61,010 nt of DNA. It comes from Candidatus Heimdallarchaeota archaeon (lineage in GTDB: Archaea > Asgardarchaeota > Heimdallarchaeia > Heimdallarchaeales > Kariarchaeaceae). The stretch lies in assembly GCA_026702845.1 (NCBI GenBank), contig JADCLS010000024.1, positions 1 to 61,010 on the forward strand, given 5' to 3'. The notes beneath the pieces are model-generated. The model saw only the letters and a program-made list of their open reading frames with translations. It was not told the DNA's origin and searched no databases. The position numbers and the translations under genes were made by a program. This document shows positions 48,740-57,284 of this stretch, one piece after another (position 1 is the stretch's first letter; each line of letters opens with the position of its first letter).

Positions 48740-49927
48740 ATGATCAGAATCATTCCTATGTTCTCACCTATAGCTTCAGATCATATCAAGTCACAATTCT
48801 TATCTAAATTATCCAATCCTTCGATAAATCTCGATATCTCAATGGATATTGAGAAATCAGAGCAGATAATGATCTTCATAGCTACAGGTGGAACTGAGAA
48901 GGTAACTGTGGATTTTATCAATTCTCATCAGTTATCCCCACCTATAATTTTACTAAGTCATGATTTGAATAATTCATTACCTGCTTCAATGGAGATACGA
49001 ACCTATCTGAATGCACAGGGATATGATGCTCGAATTTATCACTTCAAACTTGAAACTATTGCTGAGAAACTACAACTACTTGCTCAATTACATGAGACTA
49101 GAGAAAGAATGAGAATGATGAAACTAGGTTTAATTGGTGGTTCATCTGAATGGCTAATTGCGTCAAATATTGACAGGGATATGGTCAATCAGGTATGGGG
49201 AATTAGCTTTGATGACATACCAATTGAAGTAGTATCAAAAAATCTTGAGGGTCAAATTGACAAGACATATTTTGAAGGTGCAAGTAAATCCTATGTATCA
49301 GAATTAGAGATCATGAAAGCCAGCTCTGTTGCTGCAAAATTAGAAAGTATTGTACAACAAAGGAATTTACAAGGTATCTCCATCAAATGTTTTGATTTGT
49401 TATCACATACAGATAGTATCACTGCTTGTTCAGGGTTATCCTATCTCAACAATAAGGGAATAATTGCTGGGTGTGAGGGAGATCTACCCTCCACAATTTC
49501 GATGGCATTTCTTACCTATCTGTCAAAAAAACCTGTATTCATGGCAAATATTACTCATGTGGACATAAAATCCAATCACATCAAAATGGCCCATTGTACG
49601 GTCTCTACTAGTATTCTGGAGAGTTATGAATTGCTTTCTCATTTTGAAACAGATAAATCAGTGGGTATTAGGGGTAAGTTCAAAGAAGGTATGCCTATCA
49701 CAATCTGTAAACTCTTTGGTCAAGATCTAAGTGATTACTGGGTGAGTAATGGAGTTATTATCAGAAATATTACTGATGCTTCAGCATGTAGAACACAGAT
49801 TGAAATCAAACTGGAAAAGTCAGTAGAGTATTTTCTCAATGACTCATTTGCTAATCATCATATTATGGCATTGGGCCATCTCGATGAAGAAATCGAGCTT
49901 TACTTTAGGATATTTGCAAAGAGATAA
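48740..49927 (+). CDS. L-fucose/arabinose-isomerase-like protein
   Basis: The protein has 395 residues. The N-terminal part has IMIFIATGGTEKV (near 44-56), as in FucI-like proteins. The C-terminal half carries the family marks CEGDLPSTISMAFL, PVFMANITHVDIKSNHIKMAHC and GKFKEGMPITI, which hold the metal-binding Glu/Asp/His positions of ketol isomerases. In this superfamily the enzyme interconverts aldoses and ketoses with Mn2+. Compared with classical FucI (about 590 residues) it is short, like archaeal and bacterial relatives of unknown substrate. Start: ATG 48740 with AAGGA 10 nt upstream. Confidence 0.68.
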   Translation: MIRIIPMFSPIASDHIKSQFLSKLSNPSINLDISMDIEKSEQIMIFIATGGTEKVTVDFINSHQLSPPIILLSHDLNNSLPASMEIRTYLNAQGYDARIYHFKLETIAEKLQLLAQLHETRERMRMMKLGLIGGSSEWLIASNIDRDMVNQVWGISFDDIPIEVVSKNLEGQIDKTYFEGASKSYVSELEIMKASSVAAKLESIVQQRNLQGISIKCFDLLSHTDSITACSGLSYLNNKGIIAGCEGDLPSTISMAFLTYLSKKPVFMANITHVDIKSNHIKMAHCTVSTSILESYELLSHFETDKSVGIRGKFKEGMPITICKLFGQDLSDYWVSNGVIIRNITDASACRTQIEIKLEKSVEYFLNDSFANHHIMALGHLDEEIELYFRIFAKR

Positions 49928-49946
49928 TTCTTAATTTTTTTTGAAA

Positions 49947-50573
49947 TTATTTATTCTTATTTTCAAGCTTTAAGGCCATTTTTACAGACCCGATAATGAA
50001 AATCGCAAACATGCTCATCAGTCCAACACCTAGGAGTACGTATCCAAGTACAGGATTCACATTATCTTTAATAAACATGATCAAACTAATACCTGAACCA
50101 GTATATAATATAGTAAAGGGTACATAGTATAGTATTTTCAACCCATTGCTTTTTTCATCAGCTTTTAATGAAAGAAATCCAATTATGCTAAGAATTATTG
50201 AGATGACAATTATAATCCAACCTTCAATATCAATCAAAATTCCTTTCAGTATGCTATATATCCCAAGCAAAATGAAACCAATTGCAAATACTCGAAGTAA
50301 TCTAATCGGTTCTCGTCCTAAAAATGTATATTCATCCTTGAGTGTTTGTTGATTTCTTTGAATCGTATATACAGGTGCTAGAGGGATGAATGAAACCAGG
50401 AAGTTGAGAACTCCAATACCTAAGAATATAATACCTACATTGATAAATGGGTCTGCTGGAGGATCTGGGAAAAGAGAGAAAAAGGCAATAGGTGATAACA
50501 TGACGATGGCCATATGGAATATTATAGAAGGGGTTATTTTGAAATCAATCACTGGACTATTATCTGAAACCAT
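49947..50573 (-). CDS. unknown membrane protein, six helices
   Basis: The protein has 208 residues with hydrophobic segments near 12-32, 42-64, 92-110, 113-135, 147-168 and 175-198. Helices are short and alternate with small charged loops (IQRNQQTLKDEYTF, DEKSNG). There is no signal sequence, catalytic motif or known pattern. It is a lone gene, convergent with the isomerase-like gene. Confidence 0.6.
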   Translation of the reverse strand: MVSDNSPVIDFKITPSIIFHMAIVMLSPIAFFSLFPDPPADPFINVGIIFLGIGVLNFLVSFIPLAPVYTIQRNQQTLKDEYTFLGREPIRLLRVFAIGFILLGIYSILKGILIDIEGWIIIVISIILSIIGFLSLKADEKSNGLKILYYVPFTILYTGSGISLIMFIKDNVNPVLGYVLLGVGLMSMFAIFIIGSVKMALKLENKNK

Positions 50574-50967
50574 AGTAAAGCTCTTGATAATAAGATTATA
50601 AGAAATGTGGGAGTAAAATATCTAAAAGGAAATTTTATGATAGTAATTTTCTATTTAATAGTAAACTCTACTTTCCCCGGGGATGCTAGATTAATACTAT
50701 AGGGGTTTAACCTATCATTCAATCTGATGCACAAAATTTGAAACGATTTCATTTCGATAATATGAATTATTTTCAGATGAAAACTCCTATGACTAATATA
50801 AGTAATGAAAATAGGATAATCAAAGTGATTTTCTCAATTTCGAGAATATGAGCTGAATACGATATTAGCACACATTTTTCGCATGCACAAAATTTTCATA
50901 ATACATTTTTTTTTTCTTACCTAAGTTTAGCAATTATTTATAAGTAAGTTATCAATACAAAAACTAT
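50574..50967. other. non-coding region with a leaderless promoter
   Basis: The gap has no gene. A short inverted repeat (ATAGG-GGTTTAA-CCTAT) lies near 50698-50715. A T-tract of about eleven T lies near 50905-50915. A TATA box, ATTTATAAG, at about 50936-50944 sits 28 nt before the ATG at 50968, consistent with a leaderless mRNA. The word TGCACAAAATTT occurs twice, near 50729 and 50883. Confidence 0.4.
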
Positions 50968-51447
50968 ATGAATTTATCCAAATTTATCAAGATTGCGATT
51001 TTATTCGCTGTCTTGCTGGTTCCGGGAATGGCCAGTGCTGGTAAAAATGATTATCTTCTATCTGAAACGGTGGAGATGGTATCAATAAATATATCTGAGG
51101 CATATTATGCAGATCTAGAGGGAGATGGCTTGGAAAATGATGTATTCGTGGGGGTTGATCTGTATCTCAGTGGTAGAGATGCCTACAATTTTGACTACTA
51201 CATCTTCTTGACCCTACCAAGTGGATTGCAATTCTCCTATGCCTATGCATTCAGCGCAAAAACAGATTATATTTATTTTGGAAATTATTTCTGGCAACAT
51301 GCACTCGAACCGGGATGGTACGATGTTGAGGTTTTTATTGTTATGAGATCTGGAGGACTTACTGTATCCTCAGAGGCTCTCATCTTTGATCCTCCAGGAG
51401 GAACTGGTGGTTCTGATCCAATTTCCTTTAGTCTAATTTTTGGTTAG
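50968..51447 (+). CDS. secreted beta-rich protein of unknown function
   Basis: The protein has 159 residues with a signal peptide (residues 1-24, ending GMASAG). The mature part is strand-rich and aromatic-rich (Tyr, Phe), for example DYYIFLTLPSGLQFSYAYAF and EPGWYDVEVFIVMRSGG. A glycine-rich end PPGGTGGSDP follows. An Ig-like extracellular domain is likely. No anchor is seen, so it may be secreted or bound to other surface proteins. It lies 29 nt before a two-HTH regulator on the same strand. Function unknown. Confidence 0.65.
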   Translation: MNLSKFIKIAILFAVLLVPGMASAGKNDYLLSETVEMVSINISEAYYADLEGDGLENDVFVGVDLYLSGRDAYNFDYYIFLTLPSGLQFSYAYAFSAKTDYIYFGNYFWQHALEPGWYDVEVFIVMRSGGLTVSSEALIFDPPGGTGGSDPISFSLIFG

Positions 51448-51476
51448 GGAGATACATCTTTCTGGACTGATTGCTC

Positions 51477-52664
51477 ATGCTTACCAAAGATCATCTCAAT
51501 GTATTGCTAGCCTTGATTCGACAACCAACATCGAATATCAATAAAATCAAGGCATACTTAGATGAGGCTGGGATTGACATGAGTTATTATGCAGTCAAGA
51601 AATCTTATGAAGAACTATTTAGCCTTAAAATTCTTAGACAACAGCAGGATTTTGTCGATCCTGTGGTTCCGGGTAGAAAAAGGTTGCTAACTGAGGTTGA
51701 GGGTAACTATAAGCCTGAGGTGCTCGGATTGGTAAGACATCATGTGATTTTCAAGCAGGTACCCAACAAACAGATGGTGGAACGCTTCAAAATTGCTTGT
51801 GATGAACATCCCTATACACATTATCGAACAATGCTACTTGGTGCTGGTATGAATTGTTATGCTCAATTTGATGTTCCCAAGGATGCAGAGCTTGATATGA
51901 TGGATTTCTATAAAGATTTGAAGAAATATATCAAAGCCAATGCTCTGGTAAAAATCAATCATAGCATATCTACCTATTCAGAGCTGAAGATGAATCTGTA
52001 TGATCCCAATGAAAACCGTTGGAAATTCAAGATTTTTAAATCTAAAGGAAAATCCGATGAAATCTCTTTAGAGGAGACTTGGGAACAGATGGATAAGGTG
52101 AAGCCAGTAAATTTTAAGAAATCCAAGTCATTAATTGATTCTCTAAAGGATATAGAGTTGAATCTTATTCGTGAATTAACTATTAATGCTAATGTGAAGG
52201 CTGCGGATATTCAGGAGCATTACAATAAGGATCGGACCACTATCTCGAGATATCTGGGTAAATTAAAGAAAGAAGTCATGGGAGAACCAACCCTATACTA
52301 TGATAGATTAAAATTCGATATGAATTCCCCACAGATTATTATCGGTAAGATAAGTGATCAGCATGTTTTGGATACATTACATACACTATTTGAATTGGGT
52401 AAATTTCCGTTCAGAAGCGAATTGATCAGTGATCAGTATCATTTTCTGTTGATTCTCATGGTTCCCCCCAGTCTTGCACCAGAAATTGGATATTTCATCT
52501 GGGAGTTGCAGCAGGACATTGAGACCTATTCAGTATCTGTTTCCGTGGAAGCTGCATGGAGATATCCCTTCTACCCTGTCAATTATGATATTACCACACG
52601 TTCATGGAGAACTGATAAAGAATACATTAATGATAGTATTATTAGCAAAATTGCAGATATTTAA
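51477..52664 (+). CDS. transcription regulator with two winged-HTH regions
   Basis: From ATG 51477 it has 395 residues. The first HTH covers about residues 3-60 (LTKDHLNVLLALIRQPTSNI, NKIKAYLDEAGI). A middle region with a ferredoxin-like alpha/beta pattern follows. A second HTH lies near 230-285 (DIELNLIRELTINANVKAAD, DRTTISRYLGKLKKEV). The C-terminal alpha/beta part near 300-380 resembles the Lrp/AsnC sensor pattern. This duplicated HTH-plus-sensor plan fits an archaeal Lrp-like or HTH-10/bat-like regulator; the ligand is unknown. It follows the secreted protein gene by 29 nt. Confidence 0.65.
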   Translation: MLTKDHLNVLLALIRQPTSNINKIKAYLDEAGIDMSYYAVKKSYEELFSLKILRQQQDFVDPVVPGRKRLLTEVEGNYKPEVLGLVRHHVIFKQVPNKQMVERFKIACDEHPYTHYRTMLLGAGMNCYAQFDVPKDAELDMMDFYKDLKKYIKANALVKINHSISTYSELKMNLYDPNENRWKFKIFKSKGKSDEISLEETWEQMDKVKPVNFKKSKSLIDSLKDIELNLIRELTINANVKAADIQEHYNKDRTTISRYLGKLKKEVMGEPTLYYDRLKFDMNSPQIIIGKISDQHVLDTLHTLFELGKFPFRSELISDQYHFLLILMVPPSLAPEIGYFIWELQQDIETYSVSVSVEAAWRYPFYPVNYDITTRSWRTDKEYINDSIISKIADI

Positions 52665-52704
52665 TTTTCTTCACTAAATAGTTTGACTATGGCCTAATAC
52701 TGAT

Positions 52705-53397
52705 TTATTGACTTGTTCTTGGGAGTATCCATGGTGTTTTGCATATTGGACAGTGAAAATTATCCTGTGCCCATTCAAACACATGACGCTCATGAACTGA
52801 ATAATTACAGCATTTGAAGGTATATGTGGGATAATTATTCAATGATGTTTTGCAGAATACACAGGATTCATTTTTATATTCCCCTTTGTTTAGCCTGTGT
52901 TTGGGTAGATCTGCAATCATCTGATCTAGTTTATGTTGCAGATAATCTTTTCTTCCAGATATTCTTTGTTTAATCATTTTTTGGTCACTCTGATCATTCA
53001 TCCTCTTAACTAAACCCACATCTTTGCTAGAGGATACAAAATCTTCCTCTTCTGGATCAAAAAGATAATCATCATGAATCAATCCCTTATCCTTTGTTAA
53101 TTTGAAGTACTCAGTTTTCAGCTCTATGTTTATATCAAACTCTTTCATCAATTTATTATCTTTGTTATGCTCCATAATGCCCATGAATAATCCAAATCCG
53201 ATGAGTAATGCGACTAGATATCCACTAGCCTTCTTTTCGTTTTCCTTAAAACCAAAAATGTATATTAGAATAAAAGCTACAATGACTGTAATCGTCAGTA
53301 AAATCGGTATAATTGCATTCAGGTAATTTTTATGGTCAAGATACCGTTGCACTCTCTCATACTCAGATTTTTTCATGCTAATAGCCAATGGCCTCAT
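52705..53397 (-). CDS. membrane protein with C-terminal RING-H2-like zinc finger
   Basis: The protein has 230 residues. Two helices lie near 26-50 and 58-76. A charged middle region follows (DPEEEDFVSS, QKLIKQR-like helices). The C-terminus has a cross-brace metal set: C179/C182, C196/C197, H202, H205, C216/C219, with W209 in the usual place between H205 and CPIC. It follows the RING-H2 plan (C-x2-C ... C-x-x-x-x-H-x2-H-x3-W ... C-P-x-C), as in eukaryotic membrane ubiquitin ligases. The residue at one ligand position is Tyr, so the metal set is a variant. No E2 or ubiquitin gene is nearby. An ATG at 53376 is an alternative start. Confidence 0.72.
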   Translation of the reverse strand: MRPLAISMKKSEYERVQRYLDHKNYLNAIIPILLTITVIVAFILIYIFGFKENEKKASGYLVALLIGFGLFMGIMEHNKDNKLMKEFDINIELKTEYFKLTKDKGLIHDDYLFDPEEEDFVSSSKDVGLVKRMNDQSDQKMIKQRISGRKDYLQHKLDQMIADLPKHRLNKGEYKNESCVFCKTSLNNYPTYTFKCCNYSVHERHVFEWAQDNFHCPICKTPWILPRTSQ

Positions 53398-53444
53398 TGA
53401 TCTAATAAATATAAGTTCGCAATTGGATGAGACTGATATACAAA

Positions 53445-53774
53445 TTAAGATAATCTTGCATTTGTTTCAATATTTTGTTCTCTAAGCTTAAGATATGCTG
53501 CTATAGCACTTTTTTGTGATTGTATCTTCTTATATCGTCTTCTTGATATATATATGACAAATGAAAGATATATAGTACCTAGTGTGAATGATATCCATTC
53601 CAAAGTAACATGAAAGAAGAGTAGAATGAGTAACGGAGCGATTATACTTGTTAGGTATCCACCATTGATGAAGTTCTGATGTACAAATTTGTCCTTCCCC
53701 TCATTGATGGTGGTCTCCACATTCATGGATAATTTCACCACATCCGAATATCTTGTACCATCTGAATTATTCAT
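53445..53774 (-). CDS. small two-helix membrane protein
   Basis: The protein has 109 residues. A charged N-terminal 40 residues precede two helices near 41-60 and 62-80 (SIIAPLLILLFFHVTLEW and FTLGTIYLSFVIYI). A basic tail follows (RRRYKKIQSQK). The family is unknown. A TATA box on the minus strand (TATAATAAGG, about 53795-53806) sits 28 nt before the ATG. It lies 47 nt upstream of the RING-like gene on the same strand, so the two may be co-transcribed. Confidence 0.6.
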   Translation of the reverse strand: MNNSDGTRYSDVVKLSMNVETTINEGKDKFVHQNFINGGYLTSIIAPLLILLFFHVTLEWISFTLGTIYLSFVIYISRRRYKKIQSQKSAIAAYLKLREQNIETNARLS

Positions 53775-53823
53775 ACTAGTATGAGTGCTGTCACCTTATT
53801 ATATGTATCATTGATTATTAGTA

Positions 53824-55179
53824 CTAAAATACTGGATTCATTTCCAATTCCTTGGTAATATGCACCTTGTATTCTCGCATCTGGTAATTATTGATGGAAT
53901 TGAGATAGTAGCCATTTGGTAAATCACAACAGTTGATAAATGCAAGGTCCTCCTGACTGGTATGACCAATTTCCTTTATCTCCTGATACTCATGAGCAGA
54001 AATTCTTCTTCGGGAATCTAGTTTCTTTGCAGTTTTCCATTGTGAGATTATCTCATTTGTATGTTCAGTAGTTTTGGCTAGCATGAATATTGCTTGATTT
54101 CCTGATCCGTAGCCTCCCCAAAGAATATACTTTCCTTCATTAAATTTCATATTCTCGAGGAGAGACATCATGCAGAGTGGACTGGAACCTGTGTAAAGAT
54201 TCCCAGTATGGGCAATAAACTCGAGTGAGGGTTGTAGCTTCTTCCAATGTTTTTTGAAGTACTCTGTTTTCATCACCTCTTTTAATTTGATTTTAACTTG
54301 TTTCTCCACAACAGCAATCTTATCAAATTGTTGATTTTCAAAGTATTCATGAGCAAGATCTATCAGGTTTTCCACATTTAGCATCTCACTGCCAGGTTGG
54401 TCAATGAGACACAAGTATGCAAGGTTATACTTGCAAATGCCAGGATAAGGTGTATGTAGTACGATACCATCCACATCATCAAGGATGAGATCCACCTTCT
54501 GTTTTAATGATTTATATGCCTTGCCCACACGTTCATAATTTGCCAGATTTGAGTAGGATCCAAAAACAACAGGGTACGTATTCCCAGTAAGAGTTGTACC
54601 ATCTCGTTGAAAAGGCTTGTAGAAATCGTGTGTCAGAGAGGCAGAAGCTCCTCGCTCATTAAGGATCTCCAGAACTGCTTTTTCACCTCCAGTGGCCACA
54701 GCAACTGCCCCTGCTCCACCAGTGAACTCAGCCGATGGTGCTGTATGCTCATCATCTGCATATTCTGCAATATCAGTGGCTATTACTAATCCATCATCTG
54801 CTACATTTCTCCATATTGCATTCATGGCACCAATACAAGCATGTTTACTCTCATTGGATAGTACATCATCATCAGGTAGAAATTGAAGTGCATACTGTGA
54901 GATAGGGAGTGATCCATCATTGAGGCTTTCAGTTCCCACTTCAATATACCTGTAGTTGCCTGGGAGTTTTGTCATCTCCCTGACAGCATTCATCATCATG
55001 GAAATAGGATCCTCAGTTGGTAATGCCACGGTATTTGCAGAGAGACCAAGGGCCTTTAGCAGTCCAAGTGGTACTTGTGGTTTGAACTTGACAAACTCCT
55101 CTGCAGTGATCTGTGCTGAGCCTAGGTAAGCAGTAATCGTTCGAATTTTTCCTCGTATAGGTATCGCTTGCAATTTCAT
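53824..55179 (-). CDS. hydroxymethylglutaryl-CoA synthase, long (eukaryote/bacteria-like) type
   Basis: The protein has 451 residues. The catalytic triad is E84 (VGTES), C115 (SKHACIGAMNAIW) and H242 (IVLHTPYPG). The C-terminal IAHTGNLYTGSSP matches the HMG-CoA synthase signature near the active site. It joins acetyl-CoA and acetoacetyl-CoA to HMG-CoA, the first committed step to mevalonate and archaeal isoprenoid lipids. Typical archaeal forms are about 350 residues and sit beside a thiolase and a DUF35 gene. This one is about 100 longer and stands alone, like bacterial, eukaryotic and haloarchaeal enzymes. A gene of this type in another lineage suggests transfer or an ancient variant. Confidence 0.9.
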   Translation of the reverse strand: MKLQAIPIRGKIRTITAYLGSAQITAEEFVKFKPQVPLGLLKALGLSANTVALPTEDPISMMMNAVREMTKLPGNYRYIEVGTESLNDGSLPISQYALQFLPDDDVLSNESKHACIGAMNAIWRNVADDGLVIATDIAEYADDEHTAPSAEFTGGAGAVAVATGGEKAVLEILNERGASASLTHDFYKPFQRDGTTLTGNTYPVVFGSYSNLANYERVGKAYKSLKQKVDLILDDVDGIVLHTPYPGICKYNLAYLCLIDQPGSEMLNVENLIDLAHEYFENQQFDKIAVVEKQVKIKLKEVMKTEYFKKHWKKLQPSLEFIAHTGNLYTGSSPLCMMSLLENMKFNEGKYILWGGYGSGNQAIFMLAKTTEHTNEIISQWKTAKKLDSRRRISAHEYQEIKEIGHTSQEDLAFINCCDLPNGYYLNSINNYQMREYKVHITKELEMNPVF

Positions 55180-55513
55180 GATTCAGACCTTCTAGTTGGT
55201 GATTAGATGCCCCTAAAAAATAGATGTAGAAAGCGAAAACAGGAATTGACAATTTTTATCAAATATTTTTTTGTATATTGATGTTTTACCGCTATATAAC
55301 TTTATTTTTTTCAACTTCTAATGTTATTTTACGCATTTATGTATTGTATCATCATAGAGTATTATCATTTTCTCCAAAATATTTATTCTGAAATCCACGT
55401 TTGTGGATTTTCTATCGCATTTATTCAGCATATTTATTGTAATGGCGTCCTTATCAGCGATAAGTTTAGATGTAAGTTCTGCAGATTGTAAGTAATCGAA
55501 GGAGTTACTAAGA
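55180..55513. promoter_or_regulatory. divergent region with two perfect palindromes
   Basis: Between the HMG-CoA synthase (minus) and the Cys-rich gene (plus) lie two inverted repeats. AAATCCAC-GTTT-GTGGATTT at 55391-55410 is perfect with a 4-nt loop. CTTATC-AGC-GATAAG at 55450-55464 is perfect with a 3-nt centre. A TATA-like CATATTTATT lies between them near 55429-55438. AAGGAG stands 9 nt before the Cys-rich ATG. The first could be a terminator-like hairpin; the second is a likely operator. Confidence 0.5.
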
Positions 55514-55678
55514 ATGAGTAGGTGTGTCGAATGTGGAAGCCAAAAGGCTGAGAAGAATTGTATGAACTGTACAAAAGCATATTGTGCAGTATGCTCACTT
55601 CCATGTGAGAAATGTAAGGGGATCTATTGTCTGACTTGTGCCATGTCACATAAACACCTGGATAAGAAATTTAAGTAA
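55514..55678 (+). CDS. 54-residue Cys-rich zinc protein
   Basis: The protein is MSRCVECGSQKAEKNCMNC followed by TKAYCAVCSLPCEKCKG and IYCLTCAMSHKHLDKKFK. It has ten Cys in five CXXC pairs (4/7, 16/19, 24/27, 31/34, 39/42) and His 46/48, enough for three zinc sites. The spacing recalls B-box or RING-like treble clefs. It is very short. AAGGAG 9 nt before the ATG supports translation. A CTTATC-AGC-GATAAG palindrome lies about 50 nt upstream. Its function is unknown; a zinc- or partner-binding adaptor is likely. Confidence 0.7.
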   Translation: MSRCVECGSQKAEKNCMNCTKAYCAVCSLPCEKCKGIYCLTCAMSHKHLDKKFK

Positions 55679-55774
55679 TGATTATTCTGATAATCACGTT
55701 ATCTATGGTATTATCTGTTAAATAGCTATCGAAGGTGCAGAAAACTATTATGAATATGAAAATTTGAATCGATT

Positions 55775-56803
55775 ATGACCGATGCTTTCATAAATGAATT
55801 AACCATTACAAATTTCAAATCTATAAAAGCACTGCATATAACACCTAAAAAAGTAAATATACTAATTGGACGGCCCAATTCAGGAAAATCTAATATTCTT
55901 GAAGCAATAGGATTATTTTCTGCTTTTACTTTTAGTAAAACTCCAATACGAGAGTTAATTAGGCTTGATTCTTATAGTAACCTGTTTTATGATAGCGAAA
56001 TTGGCAATTCAATAAAAATTGAACTCAATAACCATCATTATACAATTGAATATATAAAAGAAAGATTTGAGATAACTAAGGATAATAAAACAATAGCAAT
56101 ATTAGATGATGATTATAATCAAAAACTGACTGATAGCAGTCGTGACTTACATATTGTTCATGGAAGTAAGAATAAGAAATTTACTGAAGTGATTTTTAAT
56201 AAACGAGATTGGGTATCAAACAAAATAAAATTTTATAGGTATAAGAGCATAAATAAATACAGAAAAGGTAATCTAAAAAATTTAGAGGCCCCGTTTGGGA
56301 ATAATTTAGTATCTGTGATTCAAAATTCTAGCCAAATCCGAGAAGAAATAGGAGATATTATGAGTCATTTTGACATGGAACTACAAATTAGATCTGAAAA
56401 TAATGAGATCCAATTAGTAAAACGGAAAAAAGGTTTCAATGTTGCATTTTCTATGAGATTAACTGCAGATACTTTGAAGACACTTATCTTTCATACAGTA
56501 GCAGTCAGAAGTAATGAAAATTCAATTTTGCTTTTCGAGGAACCTGAAAATCATACTTTTCCTTTTTATACCAAAAGTATTGGTGAATTGATTGCTGAAG
56601 ATCAATCAAATCAGTTTTTTATTGCTACACATAATCCGTATCTACTTGAGGCTATTTTAGATGAAGAGGAGGAAAGCAATATTTGTGTATATCTAATATA
56701 TTCCAAAGACTTTGACACGAAAGTGAAATTACTTTCAAATGATGAAATCAGAAATCTTAGGCTGGGAGATCCCTTTTTTTCTCTAAATAAGTTTGAGGAA
56801 TAA
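55775..56803 (+). CDS. OLD-like ABC/AAA ATPase, putative defence protein
   Basis: The protein has 342 residues. The N-terminal strand LTITNFKSIKALHI and Walker A GRPNSGKSN (near 32-40) are typical of RecF/OLD/AAA_21 ATPases. Walker B is SILLFEEPENHTFP (near 252-265) and the H-loop is FFIATHNPYLL. The usual C-terminal TOPRIM nuclease of OLD proteins is missing here, but the next gene, 5 nt after the stop, looks TOPRIM-like. The pair is therefore a split OLD-type system. Such ATPases act in phage defence or DNA maintenance. Low-GC, Lys/Asn-rich coding differs slightly from neighbours, as in mobile defence genes. Confidence 0.82.
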   Translation: MTDAFINELTITNFKSIKALHITPKKVNILIGRPNSGKSNILEAIGLFSAFTFSKTPIRELIRLDSYSNLFYDSEIGNSIKIELNNHHYTIEYIKERFEITKDNKTIAILDDDYNQKLTDSSRDLHIVHGSKNKKFTEVIFNKRDWVSNKIKFYRYKSINKYRKGNLKNLEAPFGNNLVSVIQNSSQIREEIGDIMSHFDMELQIRSENNEIQLVKRKKGFNVAFSMRLTADTLKTLIFHTVAVRSNENSILLFEEPENHTFPFYTKSIGELIAEDQSNQFFIATHNPYLLEAILDEEEESNICVYLIYSKDFDTKVKLLSNDEIRNLRLGDPFFSLNKFEE

Positions 56804-56807
56804 GATT

Positions 56808-57272
56808 ATGATTTTCCTAGAATGTTACTTGGACGAAAGCTTTATTCGATATTTAGGGTTTGGGGATAATGATTATGCACATTCAGGAGATAAAGCAAGA
56901 GTACTCAAAGGATTATTAAAATATGGAGAAGGTATAGGATTAATTGATAGCGATGAAGGGAGAAATAAATATGAAATCCTTAGTGATTTTGAGATTTTTG
57001 AAGAATTTATGGAATTGAAACTTCTTATGCACAAGTTTAAGAAAAATATATATATCTTAGTTTTACCGAATAAAATCGAGGCTTGGCTAGTAAGATTATC
57101 ACGACTTCAAGGTGTCAAAATTCAAAGTCATGGGATTCATGATTCACGAGGGAACTTGAAGAAAGTATACAAGAAAAATGAACTGTGGAAATTGAATAAA
57201 TTCTTTGAAGAGATATCAGTCCACAAAGAGTTTGAGAAGGTAAATACTTGGATCCACGATTATAGAGAATAA
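56808..57272 (+). CDS. TOPRIM-like small protein, partner of the OLD-like ATPase
   Basis: From ATG 56808 it has 154 residues (a TTG at 56793 would overlap the ATPase). The first strand MIFLECYLDESFIRYL gives a candidate catalytic Glu (E5) as in TOPRIM (strand-E-G/C-x-x-D). LIDSDEG near 45-51 supplies the D-x-D pair (D47, D49). IYILVLPNKIEAWL later matches the LPN...E strand seen in small TOPRIM families such as DUF4276/DUF3226. It would be the nuclease or effector released or driven by the ATPase. The fold is inferred from motif order only. Confidence 0.6.
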   Translation: MIFLECYLDESFIRYLGFGDNDYAHSGDKARVLKGLLKYGEGIGLIDSDEGRNKYEILSDFEIFEEFMELKLLMHKFKKNIYILVLPNKIEAWLVRLSRLQGVKIQSHGIHDSRGNLKKVYKKNELWKLNKFFEEISVHKEFEKVNTWIHDYRE

Positions 57273-57284
57273 GTTTAACATTTT

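Noticed and set aside
55434..55649. 71-codon frame antisense to the Cys-rich gene
   Set aside because: Its reading is the complement of the CXXC codons, and the plus frame has a ribosome site and a clear metal-binding pattern.
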